Assembly (NCBI GenBank): GCA_025454915.1
Contig: JALONN010000010.1
Coordinates: forward strand, 76,339-140,338
Direction: 5' to 3'
Origin: Raineya sp.
GTDB lineage: Bacteria > Bacteroidota > Bacteroidia > Cytophagales > Thermonemataceae
Length of the DNA: 64,000 bases
The notes under the pieces are model-generated. The model had not been told where the DNA came from and did no database searches. It worked only from the letters and a program-made list of their open reading frames with translations. Every line of letters starts with the position of its first letter. The stretch's first letter is position 1. This document shows positions 36,795 to 45,784 of the stretch, in pieces. A program made the translations under genes and the position numbers.

Positions 36795-38333
36795 ATGGCA
36801 TCACCATCAGCAAATACAATCATTACAGATAGCTCTACACTTAATCCATCAGGCTTAAAAGGAGTTGCTTGTGTGCAAGGTATTACAACCAAGGGACCTA
36901 TTGGGAAGTCTATTTTGATAAAAAACTGGAGAGAATTTCAACAGTATTTTGGTGGGTATCATCCAACAAGTTTATTCCCTCTCTATTGCCAAAGAGCATT
37001 GGATAAAGGGGCTAAATTGTATGTCACGAGAGCAGCCCATTATGAGGATATTGATGATATAGAATCATGGACGGGTACACTTGCTTCAGTTTCTTTGGGT
37101 GGAAGTATTAATGCAAGAGCATTATATCCTGGTGTGGGATATAATGGTATAACTGTTACGGTAGCTGATGGTGGCACCAGTTTATTTTGTACTATCACAG
37201 TAAAAGCTTCTGGCATGGAAGATCAGGTTCTTTTGAACGTAAAAAGAACTGTTACACAAACAGAATTAGATGCCATCAGTCAGCAATTTAAAGATAAGTA
37301 TAGAGATAAAGCTCTTATATCTTTCAAGGCTACTTTTGCAACTCCTACCACTACTGTGTCTTTTACAAATTCTGCAAATAATGCTCTTACTTCAGGTGCT
37401 CAGGATGTTTCAGAAATTGTTGCTGATGATTACAATGGTTCAAGCGTTGCAAAAAATGGTTGGTACGCTTTTGATGAAATAATTGATAGTGATGTAATCT
37501 ATAATTTTGATGCTCCTATTCCAGAAGTAGATGCAGGCTTAGCAGCATACTGTATATCTAGGGCTGATATGCGTTTTGCTATTCGTCCTCCTGTTGGATT
37601 GAATGCAAATGGTTGGGAAGATTATCGTATGGGTACAGGTGCTTACTCACATACTCCAATTGACACATGGCAAGGAAAATTGATTGCTGGGGATATTAAA
37701 GTTTATTACCAAGACATTGAAACTACAATTTCTGCTATTGCAGATGTGTGTGCTTTAGAAATGAAGAAAAGCTTCAAGTGGTTTTCTACTGCTGGTCCAA
37801 ACAGAGGGAAACTAACCAGTGATGTAATTGGTACACCTTATAATTTATTGTCAGCAGCTCTCAAGGGAGATTATGATAATGTATATCCTAAAGGTGTAAA
37901 TGCTGTAGGTAAACATGTCAGTTTCGGGATGGTGTTCTGGGGTAGTAGATCACTATTATTAGACCAAACAAAAGTCTTAAAATTTGATAACGTTGCTGAT
38001 TTATCTCTGTACATCAAAAAAGAGCTAGATAAAATCGTTTCAAAATACACTTTTGAGCCAAATGACTTGATAATGATTGGACAAATCTATAATGAAGTCA
38101 AGCCATTTGTAGAGTCTTTGGAAACACAAAGAGCTATCCACCCTGGTAAATGGGAATGGATTGGAGACCAAAATGTATCTGATGTGGCTGATGTAGATTA
38201 TAATACTCCTGAGGATATTCAAGAGGGTAAATACAAAGCAAAACTAAGATTTGCTCCAATTGTAGCAAATGAAATTATAGAGATAGAAGCATCTAATAGT
38301 GATTTAGGTTCATTTACTACAACTATTCTATAA
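36795..38333 (+). CDS. Contractile tail sheath protein
   Basis: The 512-residue protein begins with PSGLKGVACVQGITTKGPIG and LIKNWREFQQYFGGY, the sheath N-terminal motif (v.G..G.t..Gp......i.s..ef...fG). LFPLYCQRALDKGAKLYVTR follows. The C-terminal domain has AVGKHVSFGMVFWGSRSLLL and YIKKELDKIVSKYTFEPND, as in tail sheath subtilisin-like and handshake domains. It proves a contractile tail. The tube gene is next, as in most myoviruses. Confidence 0.9.
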   Translation: MASPSANTIITDSSTLNPSGLKGVACVQGITTKGPIGKSILIKNWREFQQYFGGYHPTSLFPLYCQRALDKGAKLYVTRAAHYEDIDDIESWTGTLASVSLGGSINARALYPGVGYNGITVTVADGGTSLFCTITVKASGMEDQVLLNVKRTVTQTELDAISQQFKDKYRDKALISFKATFATPTTTVSFTNSANNALTSGAQDVSEIVADDYNGSSVAKNGWYAFDEIIDSDVIYNFDAPIPEVDAGLAAYCISRADMRFAIRPPVGLNANGWEDYRMGTGAYSHTPIDTWQGKLIAGDIKVYYQDIETTISAIADVCALEMKKSFKWFSTAGPNRGKLTSDVIGTPYNLLSAALKGDYDNVYPKGVNAVGKHVSFGMVFWGSRSLLLDQTKVLKFDNVADLSLYIKKELDKIVSKYTFEPNDLIMIGQIYNEVKPFVESLETQRAIHPGKWEWIGDQNVSDVADVDYNTPEDIQEGKYKAKLRFAPIVANEIIEIEASNSDLGSFTTTIL

Positions 38334-38376
38334 TTTTTCTTCAATAAGTAAGGTAAAACTTTAAAATATCACAGAG

Positions 38377-38847
38377 ATGCAAGGTAATCCATTAAATACA
38401 TTTCAATTCAAACTATTGATATTTGGATTGAATCCACTTTCTGAAATAGAAGTGCAAAAAGTAAAGACTCCTACCAAAGAGATTTCAGAAATAGAAGTTG
38501 GAGCAGGAACGGAAACTCTTAAATATCCGGGCAAGATTAAGGTAGGTGATTTGGAAATAGAAAAACTAAAGGTTAGTGTTGTGGGAGCTATTGACCCGAT
38601 TTACCAATGGTTTAATGATGCTCAGAATTATGGATTTGGTTCAAAAAGTCCATTATCTTATAGAAAGCAAGGTCAGTTATGGCTATTAGCTGCTGACATG
38701 GTTACGAAATTACAGGTTTGGGAAATAAAAGAAATCTGGCCTAAAAAAATAGAAGGCTCTGATTTAGACCTCAAAGCAAATGAGTTGTATATTGATAAGG
38801 TTACATTTTCGGTGAGAAGATTTGAGCCTGTCATTATAAACGCTTAA
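38377..38847 (+). CDS. Tail tube protein (gp19/T4-like)
   Basis: The 156-residue protein has NTFQFKLLIFGLNPLSEIEV at the N-terminus, TLKYPGKIKVGDLEIEKLKV in the middle and KANELYIDKVTFSVRRFEPV at the C-terminus: the gp19/CIS tube pattern of strand pairs ending in ..l.l..e.i....i. The length fits. It follows the sheath and ends at a bidirectional terminator, after which the tape-measure gene is on the other strand. The tail chaperone, usually next, is not here. Confidence 0.8.
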   Translation: MQGNPLNTFQFKLLIFGLNPLSEIEVQKVKTPTKEISEIEVGAGTETLKYPGKIKVGDLEIEKLKVSVVGAIDPIYQWFNDAQNYGFGSKSPLSYRKQGQLWLLAADMVTKLQVWEIKEIWPKKIEGSDLDLKANELYIDKVTFSVRRFEPVIINA

Positions 38848-38896
38848 CTTAGCACCTTTGTAGCCCTAAAAGGTTATGAATAATTAAAATTGTCAC

Positions 38897-38931
38897 AAAA
38901 GGCTGTAGGTAATAACCACAGCCTTTTTATT
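38897..38931. terminator. Bidirectional terminator between tube and tape measure
   Basis: AAAGGCTGT and ACAGCCTTT form a stem with the inner pair GGT/ACC, followed by TTATTTT on the plus strand and an A-run on the other. It separates the convergent tube and tape-measure genes. Confidence 0.8.
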
Positions 38932-41136
38932 TTATCCATCTCTTCTTCTTTGGTTGTTTTCATTTTTCTTATTGACAATTTTTGTGATTTCTTCATCTCC
39001 AAATACAAATGTGAATTTTTGTTCTTGTTGTTGTTGCTCTGGAGTATTGACAGTAACATTTGTATTGCCTCCTGCCATTTGTTGGGCTTTTTGTTTAGCC
39101 ATTTGCTGAGCCATTTCATTGAGATTAAACATACCTCCCATTTGAGTAGTTTGCCCTTGTGGTGTTATGCCTGCAAACATTGCTCCTGCCATACCACTTC
39201 CTGCATTGGGACCAGTGCTAATTCCTGCCGCCTCAAAAATCATATCCATACCAGGTATCTCTAAGATTTTAGAAAGAAACCATCCCTTAAATGATTCCCA
39301 AGCTCCCAAAATTCCATTTTTAATATTTTCTACCATCTCCATACCCCAATTCACAAACCTTGAGGGCAGAGCAAAAAACCATTCAGTAAATTGATTGAAT
39401 TTGATAGCTAAGTAATTTGTAAATGATCCCCACAAATCGGAAACCCATTGTGTAATAGCTCCCCAATTCGTAAACGCCATGTAAACGCCATAAATCAAAC
39501 CTATGATTAATAAGAAAGGCCATGTAGCAGCTATTACTGCTGATGCCAAAGCCCACATTTTAATAATCAAAGCCCCCACAGCAATCACCATAACCCCTGT
39601 TAAAAATCCTGCCAAAACTTGACCAGCTGCTCTCCATTCATTTATTGAAGAGGTTGTTTTATTCAGCCAAGGCACCCATTCAAAAATAACATTCAATAGT
39701 GGTCTGATAGCTGATTTAATGACATTGAATACACTTGAAACAACATTGCCTATGGCTTTAAATATTGTGGCAAAGGCTGAGAACATTCCTGAAAACATTT
39801 CTTTTATCCTGATAATCCAAGTTGACAAATTGACAACTAAATCCAATATACCTAATTCAGCAAGCCTATTCTCCATCCCTCCCAAATTAAAGCTATTACC
39901 ATCCCAAGAGTTCCATACTGTAATGAGACTTTGCACCACGCCTCCCAATCTTTGCATAAATAGCAATAACCCACTGCCTTTTGAAGCCGTTCCATTTGCA
40001 TACTCATTAAAACTACTCAATGCATTCTTAATGAGCATAAACACACCAAAAATAGCAACACCAATAGCTATGTAGGGTAAAAAAGGTATCATAGCCTGCC
40101 AAGCACTCAGAGCTAACATCTTCAATCCTCCTGTAAGACCATTGACAGCAAACGCATTGGCAATAGCTGTTTTACCCATACTCATGAAGGTATTGGATAG
40201 AGATAAAGACATAAACCTTGCCCCAGCCATTGTAATCGTGAGAGCTCCAAGAACTGTTAATAACAAACCTAAGCCCATAGTAGCCACAAACAACACTTTG
40301 CCAAGAGGTGTTTTAGCAAACTCAGCAGCCGCTTGAGCAAAGTTAATGAAGAATCTAACACCTTGTTTCAAGTAAGGTAATAGGATATTTCCAAACTCCT
40401 GCTTTACAAAAGTTAAGTTATCTTTAAAGGTAGATACTAAACCATTATAAGTTCCTGACTGAGCCTCCATCATATTATAGAATTTGCCACCCTCAGAGGT
40501 CATGTTTCTAAATGCCTCTTCTACTTGTGCAAAAGGTATTTTCAAGCCTCTTGTGCTTGTTAAATCTTTCACAGTTCTTCCTGTTACTCTCGATAACTCC
40601 TCCCAAATGGGGATACCTCTATTTGCAAACTGACGAATATCTATAAGTCCTGCATAACCAGCAGTCCTAACAGTACCATACAAATATGATAATTGTCCCA
40701 AAGGGATATTCAAACCAGAAGCAACATCACCAAGCGTTCTCATGGTTGGGATAAGCTCCTGTTGAGCAAACCCATAAGCCAAGAGTTGTTTTGTGGCTCT
40801 CGTAATCTCTGGGGTTTCGTAGGGAGTAGCTGCTGCAAATGCTTGAATATCTTTAATCATAGCCCTTGCCTTCCCAGCATCCCCAAGCATCGTTCTGAAT
40901 GCCATTTGTTGTTGCTCCAATTCTGCTGCTGCTGTGATGGATGAGCCTGCACTAGATAGAAGGGTAGTACCTGCTCTCAGTAATGCAAATCCACTATTCA
41001 TAGAGTTCATCATTATATCAAACTGCTTTTCTGCGTGCTTAGAAGAGCCTGTAAGATTAGAAAGTGAACGTTCTATTTGAGAAGCTTCAGCAGAAAACTG
41101 ATTCTTTAACTCGAAAATAAGACCAAAACCCAACAT
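38932..41136 (-). CDS. Tape measure protein
   Basis: The 734-residue protein has the tape-measure core KQLLAYGFAQQELIPTMRTL followed by GDVASGLNIPLGQLSYLYGT and FANRGIPIWEELSRVTG (residues about 115-190), the phage tail tape measure domain. Several hydrophobic helices (VLFVATMGLGLLLTVLGALT; VLAGFLTGVMVIAVGALIIK; WPFLLIIGLIYGVYMAF) come next, then an amphipathic C-terminus (FNLNEMAQQMAKQKAQQMAG). It should set tail length and help DNA entry. Orientation is opposite to the tube and hub genes around it. Confidence 0.85.
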   Translation of the reverse strand: MLGFGLIFELKNQFSAEASQIERSLSNLTGSSKHAEKQFDIMMNSMNSGFALLRAGTTLLSSAGSSITAAAELEQQQMAFRTMLGDAGKARAMIKDIQAFAAATPYETPEITRATKQLLAYGFAQQELIPTMRTLGDVASGLNIPLGQLSYLYGTVRTAGYAGLIDIRQFANRGIPIWEELSRVTGRTVKDLTSTRGLKIPFAQVEEAFRNMTSEGGKFYNMMEAQSGTYNGLVSTFKDNLTFVKQEFGNILLPYLKQGVRFFINFAQAAAEFAKTPLGKVLFVATMGLGLLLTVLGALTITMAGARFMSLSLSNTFMSMGKTAIANAFAVNGLTGGLKMLALSAWQAMIPFLPYIAIGVAIFGVFMLIKNALSSFNEYANGTASKGSGLLLFMQRLGGVVQSLITVWNSWDGNSFNLGGMENRLAELGILDLVVNLSTWIIRIKEMFSGMFSAFATIFKAIGNVVSSVFNVIKSAIRPLLNVIFEWVPWLNKTTSSINEWRAAGQVLAGFLTGVMVIAVGALIIKMWALASAVIAATWPFLLIIGLIYGVYMAFTNWGAITQWVSDLWGSFTNYLAIKFNQFTEWFFALPSRFVNWGMEMVENIKNGILGAWESFKGWFLSKILEIPGMDMIFEAAGISTGPNAGSGMAGAMFAGITPQGQTTQMGGMFNLNEMAQQMAKQKAQQMAGGNTNVTVNTPEQQQQEQKFTFVFGDEEITKIVNKKNENNQRRRDG

Positions 41137-41185
41137 AAATTTTATATTTCACTAAAAATATTATAAATTTACTAAAAATATTTTA

Positions 41186-42454
41186 ATGAAATCTCCTTTT
41201 TACGAAATATTCTTGGTTGTAGGTGAGCAGAATAAAAATATCACTGATTATGTAGAGAGCTTTGATTATGAAGACTGTCTCAATGAAGATGATATGCTGA
41301 CTTTATCTATTAAATCAAAATCATTTGATTTTTTAGAGAATAAAGATATTGTAGTGGGAGGAATCATTCTATTTCAATACGGCTACATTCAAGGGCTTAC
41401 GTCTGCTCTTAGAAAAGCAAGAATTACAGATATTGATACAAATTATGGGGATATTGTGAGTGTTACAGTCAAGGCTTATGATTTAGGTACTGTGATGAAG
41501 AAAACAACTGAGCAAACTGTTTGGAAGAATAAAAAAGCATCAGATATAGCTACTGAAATAGCCAAAAAATATGGATTAAATCCAAAAGTAGAGGCAACTC
41601 AAAGGGTTTATCCATCATTACCCCAAGGCAATAAAACAGACTTTCAATTTTTAAAATACTTAGCTTCAGTAGAAGAAAATGGTTCATATCGATTCTTCAT
41701 TAAAGATGGAGATTTGATATTTAATAAGTTGGATTTAAAGAAGGATGCTAAAAGACTTTATATTTATCGTGATAATTCCACTGGGGCATCTGTGATTAGC
41801 TTTAAACCATCTTTAAGAGAAAGTTCACAAAGTAGTAAAGCGAATGAATTAAAAACAGTGGGTTTTGACCCAACAAAACAAAAAACGGTTGCTTCAGTAG
41901 TAAATGATGCCACCTCAAAAGATGATATTAGGCTTGGCAATAGTAGCATTAATATGTATGATGCAAATGGGAATGTTTTGGCAGGCAATTTAAAAGATGG
42001 GACTAAAGTATTACAGGGAAAAGCTGTTGGGGGGCAAAACAGTTCAAATATTATTTCTACTCCTGAAATGTCTTTGGGAAGTGTTTCTGATATAGCCAAT
42101 TCAAAGAAGAAAGCAAATACTCAAAAAACATTAGTAGGAACACTCACAATAGAAGGAGACCCTACACTCAGTAGTGATGAAATCATTACAATGGGGGGTG
42201 TTGCTAAGATACATTCAGGCAATTGGTATATTGAGAAGATAAAGCATACTATTAATAGCAATGGCTACACAACAGTATTAGAACTATCTAAGAATGCAAT
42301 CAATGCTAAGAATTCAGACATTCAAAATAATACTGGTGGGGTTGTTTCTGGGCTTGGAAGTGGTGTTCAGAAGAATGATAGTGTTGGAGGACTTGTGGCA
42401 AGCAAAACAAAAGAAATACCTCGTTATGATGCAAATGGTAATCGATTAAACTAA
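41186..42454 (+). CDS. Baseplate hub protein (gpD/gp27-like)
   Basis: The 422-residue protein has NITDYVESFDYEDCLNEDDM near the start, VVGGIILFQYGYIQGLTSAL, DIVSVTVKAYDLGTVMKKTT and VWKNKKASDIATEIAKKYGL: the late control D/hub pattern (i.......s....d..d...., f.yGy.......s..., a.D....l.....w.n.t.s.I...Ia.k.gl). Residues of about 210-420 add a low-complexity beta tail. It overlaps the LysM gene by one base. The hub docks the spike and tube. Confidence 0.8.
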   Translation: MKSPFYEIFLVVGEQNKNITDYVESFDYEDCLNEDDMLTLSIKSKSFDFLENKDIVVGGIILFQYGYIQGLTSALRKARITDIDTNYGDIVSVTVKAYDLGTVMKKTTEQTVWKNKKASDIATEIAKKYGLNPKVEATQRVYPSLPQGNKTDFQFLKYLASVEENGSYRFFIKDGDLIFNKLDLKKDAKRLYIYRDNSTGASVISFKPSLRESSQSSKANELKTVGFDPTKQKTVASVVNDATSKDDIRLGNSSINMYDANGNVLAGNLKDGTKVLQGKAVGGQNSSNIISTPEMSLGSVSDIANSKKKANTQKTLVGTLTIEGDPTLSSDEIITMGGVAKIHSGNWYIEKIKHTINSNGYTTVLELSKNAINAKNSDIQNNTGGVVSGLGSGVQKNDSVGGLVASKTKEIPRYDANGNRLN

Positions 42455-42768
42455 TGGAACTACATAAAGATAACCCTTATTCAGAAAATGGTAAAATAGT
42501 TGTTTTTGATGATGGAACAACTGAATTAGATAGACCTCAGGTTTCTTTACCAAGCAATGTGCCTTTTTACTCCTACTTAGTAAAAGAAGGAGAATATTTG
42601 GATCAGATTTGCAAAAAATATTATGATGGGAAAGCAGACTATCCAGAATGGTATAGTCTAATAGTAGCCGATATTAATAATATTGACTTACCATTAGACC
42701 AAAGTTCTTATGTAGGAAAAACAATTAAGATTCCTTTTTTCCAATATCTTGAATTTTTAAATACTTAG
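42454..42768 (+). CDS. LysM-domain baseplate protein
   Basis: A 104-residue protein with a C-terminal LysM (residues about 42-100): PFYSYLVKEGEYLDQICKKY, then YPEWYSLIVADINNIDLPLD and YVGKTIKIPF. This is the Y.V..gd.l..I...yY.....w..I...N.......l..G..L.IP pattern. LysM proteins of contractile tails connect hub and tube, often fused to a CIS-tube protein; here that partner is probably the separate gene at 14437. Its 3' end overlaps the convergent DNA-binding gene by 44 bases. Confidence 0.75.
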   Translation: MELHKDNPYSENGKIVVFDDGTTELDRPQVSLPSNVPFYSYLVKEGEYLDQICKKYYDGKADYPEWYSLIVADINNIDLPLDQSSYVGKTIKIPFFQYLEFLNT

Positions 42769-43069
42769 TATATTTTTCTTGAGCCTGAAGAGCTTGAGGA
42801 CTTCTGATAATTAGCTCCTTTTGCTCAAGTTTAGAGAGGTACATAAGTAATGAAATCTCAGTGATTCCAACATCTTTGGCAATCACTTTTTTTGCCTCCA
42901 TACACCAACCTTTTACAGTTTTCTCTTGCGTTTGGTACTGATAAATGATATTCAAGATAGCAGCCTCATAGATATTTATCTCAAGCTCTTTCATGGCTTT
43001 GGTGCTAACTTGAATATCTAAAATTTCGTAAGATGCTTCTTTTACTGGTCTTCCTGCTTTTTTACCCAT
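42725..43069 (-). CDS. Winged-helix DNA-binding protein (replication region)
   Basis: The 114-residue protein begins with a basic segment (MGKKAGRPVKEASYEILDIQ) and has EAAILNIIYQYQTQEK and AKDVGITEISLLMYLSKLEQ followed by KELIIRS. A recognition helix with a following wing fits a winged HTH similar to those at the N-terminus of phage replication initiators. It is last in a leftward operon with other replication-like genes and overlaps the LysM gene end. Confidence 0.5.
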   Translation of the reverse strand: MGKKAGRPVKEASYEILDIQVSTKAMKELEINIYEAAILNIIYQYQTQEKTVKGWCMEAKKVIAKDVGITEISLLMYLSKLEQKELIIRSPQALQAQEKYTKYLKIQDIGKKES

Positions 43070-43144
43070 AATATTTTAAATATTAGTATTAGTATTTAGG
43101 CAAAAATATAAAAAAATAATAATAATAAAATTTTTATATTAAAA

Positions 43145-44047
43145 TTATAAAGCAGAGAATGGAGGGATGTTGTCTATTGCTTCTAAAATAAGGCTTTTCT
43201 GAGTATCAAATTTTTTGCCTTTGAAGTGTTTTACTAGATACTCAATGAACTCTTTGAATACTCTGATTCTTGCATTATCAAGGGATATTACGAAAAAGTA
43301 GTTATTATCTATGTGGCATTTCTTCTGATATTTTTCTGCAAAAACAGCATACTTATCTGGCATATCAGCAATATCTACTTGCGTAATAGCTTTGAAGACC
43401 TTTTTACGTTCTTCTAATAATATTTTCCACTTTGTTTCTACAGGTATTTCATAGAGATTATTATCTGTAATGTATTTAGATAGAGATGTTACTACATTTC
43501 TAGTATATAAGTTAGGTACAAAATATTCACACTCAATTTTGTCTTGGACACATTTAAGGCAATATTCGAACAATTCTTTGAGAAATTTTATTCTATTTTG
43601 TTCCCTTAAAATATCCTCCTGTTTTTCTTTTTCTTTTTCTTGTTCCTTCCAAAGTTTTTGAGTGACTTCTGATTTATATTTTTTGTACGAAGCAATAGCT
43701 TTGATAATACCAGGTATAGATAAGAACTCCATCGTTGGAGTAACATCATTTTCAACATCTCCACAGATAGCAAGTTCTATTGCAGTTTCAACCTCCTTTG
43801 TAGTAAAATTATAGGCTTTTGATAATAGTTGAAGCTCTAAAGCTTCTTCAAAAAATTGTCTTTCTTGTGGATTTTGAAGCATTTTATTGTGACCTAAAAG
43901 CAGTAATGTTTTGCTTACAAGTTTATTAGAAAACATAGCCATTTCTGGCTTTGATAGCTCCTTTATGGTTTTTGCATCTGAAGCATGTACAATGCTTAGC
44001 TGAAATGGATTAAGCCCCGATGTTTGTCGATATACTACCAGATTCAT
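43145..44047 (-). CDS. Hypothetical helical protein (replication region)
   Basis: A 300-residue, largely helical protein (FSNKLVSKTLLLLGHNKMLQ; KAYNFTTKEVETAIELAICG) with a strongly charged coiled-coil segment (KLWKEQEKEKEKQEDILREQ). No motif is recognised. It overlaps the upstream initiator-like gene by 38 bases. It may be a helicase loader or replication accessory by position only. Confidence 0.5.
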   Translation of the reverse strand: MNLVVYRQTSGLNPFQLSIVHASDAKTIKELSKPEMAMFSNKLVSKTLLLLGHNKMLQNPQERQFFEEALELQLLSKAYNFTTKEVETAIELAICGDVENDVTPTMEFLSIPGIIKAIASYKKYKSEVTQKLWKEQEKEKEKQEDILREQNRIKFLKELFEYCLKCVQDKIECEYFVPNLYTRNVVTSLSKYITDNNLYEIPVETKWKILLEERKKVFKAITQVDIADMPDKYAVFAEKYQKKCHIDNNYFFVISLDNARIRVFKEFIEYLVKHFKGKKFDTQKSLILEAIDNIPPFSAL

Positions 44048-44759
44048 CTTGATTAATTTTTTTTAGTTTTTCCTGTAATACTTGATTCCCTACCATGAAT
44101 GTATTTGAAATGCCTCCAGAATTCTGATTCTGAAATAGTGTTGTTTTCATTTTTGGCTTACCATTATTCACATCTCCATCAATCCAAACCTTACAGGTTA
44201 GTAGCCAATTGCTCTTTTTATATTTATTTGCTGTACTACCTTTAGGCCAGTCCATGAGCCTGCCATAATAATATTGTATATCGTATTGGGAATATGAAGG
44301 GTATTTTTCAATAAATTCTTTTTCAAAGAGAACATTATTATCATAATAAGGGGTATCCCTAAAGAGAATTTCATTATTTATCTTCTCTACCTTCTCTTTG
44401 ACTTTTTTAGCTTTAGGCTCTGGTTTTGCAGTATCTTCTTGGATTTCTTCAACCACTACAGCATCATGAACTTTCACAAGCTCCCAAACAGTTATTTTAG
44501 TTGCGTATGGGAATGCCTCCAAATCTATGTATTTGATTTCTTGTAAATATTTCAAAAATCTATTTACATCTGTTTTACTCCAACGCCATTCTAATGCTAA
44601 TTGTCCTAGTGTAAATGCAGCCTGAGAGTTATCACATTCTATAACATGATAACCAAACCTACTCGATTTACCACACTTAGAAAGCAAACTCAAAAGAGCC
44701 TCAGCTTTTGAGTATTTACCATCTACTAAAGACAATATTTTATTTACATCTATTTCCAT
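44010..44759 (-). CDS. Replication initiator-like protein with wHTH (DnaD-like layout)
   Basis: The 249-residue protein has a winged HTH near residues 45-85 (AAFTLGQLALEWRWSKTDVN, then RFLKYLQEIKYIDLE). A Pro/Lys-rich linker (DTAKPEPKAKKVKEKVEKIN) and a C-terminal region ending KSNWLLTCKVWIDGDV follow; this last motif (k..dW...cr.Wi) is common at the end of phage replication proteins. DNA binding plus recruitment of a helicase is a reasonable inference. It is coupled to its neighbours. Confidence 0.6.
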   Translation of the reverse strand: MEIDVNKILSLVDGKYSKAEALLSLLSKCGKSSRFGYHVIECDNSQAAFTLGQLALEWRWSKTDVNRFLKYLQEIKYIDLEAFPYATKITVWELVKVHDAVVVEEIQEDTAKPEPKAKKVKEKVEKINNEILFRDTPYYDNNVLFEKEFIEKYPSYSQYDIQYYYGRLMDWPKGSTANKYKKSNWLLTCKVWIDGDVNNGKPKMKTTLFQNQNSGGISNTFMVGNQVLQEKLKKINQDESGSISTNIGA

Positions 44760-44977
44760 TATTGGATAATGAATAATTTTTCTTTTAAAAATGTCTCAAT
44801 TTTTTGCTTTGCATCAGGAATTCCAAAGACTTTTCCGACGAAGAATACACAATTAGGAGCATCTTTTACGATTATAAAGGCTTCTAGTGACACATCTTCA
44901 GTATTTTCAATGATTGCAGCATCAAAATAGTTGTTAATGCTGGCTTTTTGGCAGTCTCCATTTTGCTCAAATATCAT
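44759..44977 (-). CDS. Small hypothetical protein
   Basis: A 72-residue protein (MIFEQNGDCQKASINNYFDA) with a strand-rich middle (DVSLEAFIIVKDAPNCVFFV) and a helical end (DAKQKIETFLKEKLFIIQ). It overlaps the genes on either side by one and four bases. No function is recognised; it is part of the leftward early operon. Confidence 0.5.
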   Translation of the reverse strand: MIFEQNGDCQKASINNYFDAAIIENTEDVSLEAFIIVKDAPNCVFFVGKVFGIPDAKQKIETFLKEKLFIIQ

Positions 44978-45282
44978 ATGTGTATCGGTTTTAGCTTATC
45001 TTCCCAGTCTTTGGGTCTATTAAAGTATCTGTAATTCAAATTTTTGTTATAAACCTGCTGTAAATCGTAGGAATTATATCCTTTATCATTATATTCCACA
45101 GCCATCATTTTTACAAGCCTCCTAAGTGTAGTATTACTGCACTGAAGGTATTTGCAGGCTTCTGCTGACTTCAAATAAGGTTTCTTTTGCAAGACTTTCT
45201 CTTGCATCTCCAGAATTTGCAAAAGCATACTCTCTAGTTTGGGGATTTTGGCAATGTATACTGCCATTTCGTCAAGAGTCAT
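44974..45282 (-). CDS. Helix-turn-helix (HTH_17/excisionase-like) protein
   Basis: The 102-residue protein has a helical N-terminus (AKIPKLESMLLQILEMQEKV), then PYLKSAEACKYLQCSNTTLR, where ....aA.yL..s..TLrrl is the DNA-binding motif of HTH_17/Xis-like proteins. YNDKGYNSYDLQQVYNKNLN then replaces the usual wing. First gene of the leftward operon facing the immunity region. Excisionase or early activator are possible. Confidence 0.6.
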   Translation of the reverse strand: MTLDEMAVYIAKIPKLESMLLQILEMQEKVLQKKPYLKSAEACKYLQCSNTTLRRLVKMMAVEYNDKGYNSYDLQQVYNKNLNYRYFNRPKDWEDKLKPIHI

Positions 45283-45313
45283 ATCTGTGTTTTTAGTAAT
45301 TAATATTCTTTAA

Positions 45314-45335
45314 TTGATTAATTTATCTTAATCAA
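45314..45335. promoter_or_regulatory. Inverted repeat upstream of the leftward early operon
   Basis: TTGATTAA and TTAATCAA form perfect 8-bp arms around TTTATC, 32 bases upstream of the HTH_17-like start codon. A likely operator for the repressor or Cro-like protein. Confidence 0.5.
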
Positions 45336-45363
45336 TATTTCAAAAAAATTTATGATTTCTTAA

Positions 45364-45615
45364 TTAAATTTCTTGAGTTTGAAGTTCTTGTTGATATTCT
45401 TGGATAACTTTTTTAAAAAGTTCAAGAATTTTCCAATTCACACACCTGCCTTGCTTGACATTATAAATTAATGTCTTACAAACTGTATTATCTGTCTTAA
45501 TAACCCTTTCAGCATAAAAAGGAGGCAGTTTTGGGGTTATTTTTTTTAATTCTTTAGCGAATTTTTCCATGTCCTCAGGCGAAGACACTTTATCTGTATT
45601 TTTTAAGATTGGCAT
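45364..45615 (-). CDS. Small Cro-like/immunity-region protein
   Basis: An 83-residue protein (MPILKNTDKVSSPEDMEKFA) with the segment FYAERVIKTDNTVCKTLIYN followed by VKQGRCVNWKILELFKKVIQ. A helix-rich region with K..v..v..gr......v could be a Cro-type HTH. Divergent from the LexA-like repressor across a control region, the place of cro. DNA binding is inferred. Confidence 0.5.
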   Translation of the reverse strand: MPILKNTDKVSSPEDMEKFAKELKKITPKLPPFYAERVIKTDNTVCKTLIYNVKQGRCVNWKILELFKKVIQEYQQELQTQEI

Positions 45616-45784
45616 AATTTTTAACGCTATTGGAAAAATTAATCAAGAAAAGTTATCAAATTTCTATTCTTATTATTAATATTAGTATTCATACAGTAAA
45701 TATAATTAAGATTTCTTTAATAAAAAAATAAATAATTAAGATTTTTTAAAACACAATTACAAAACAACTAAAACTCAAACAATT
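45616..45784. promoter_or_regulatory. Immunity control region with direct repeats
   Basis: ATAATTAAGATTT occurs at 45702 and 45732, 30 bases (about three helical turns) apart. Related AATTAAGA-type sequence recurs in reverse orientation at about 45356-45366, and TTAATCAAGAAAAG lies near 45647. The segment separates the divergent cro-like and repressor genes and should hold their promoters and operators. Confidence 0.5.

Noticed and set aside
41137-41185. Direct repeat ACTAAAAATATT in the gap between tape measure and hub genes
   Set aside because: Two AT-rich copies in a 49-base gap are likely promoter-region sequence and may occur by chance at this base composition.
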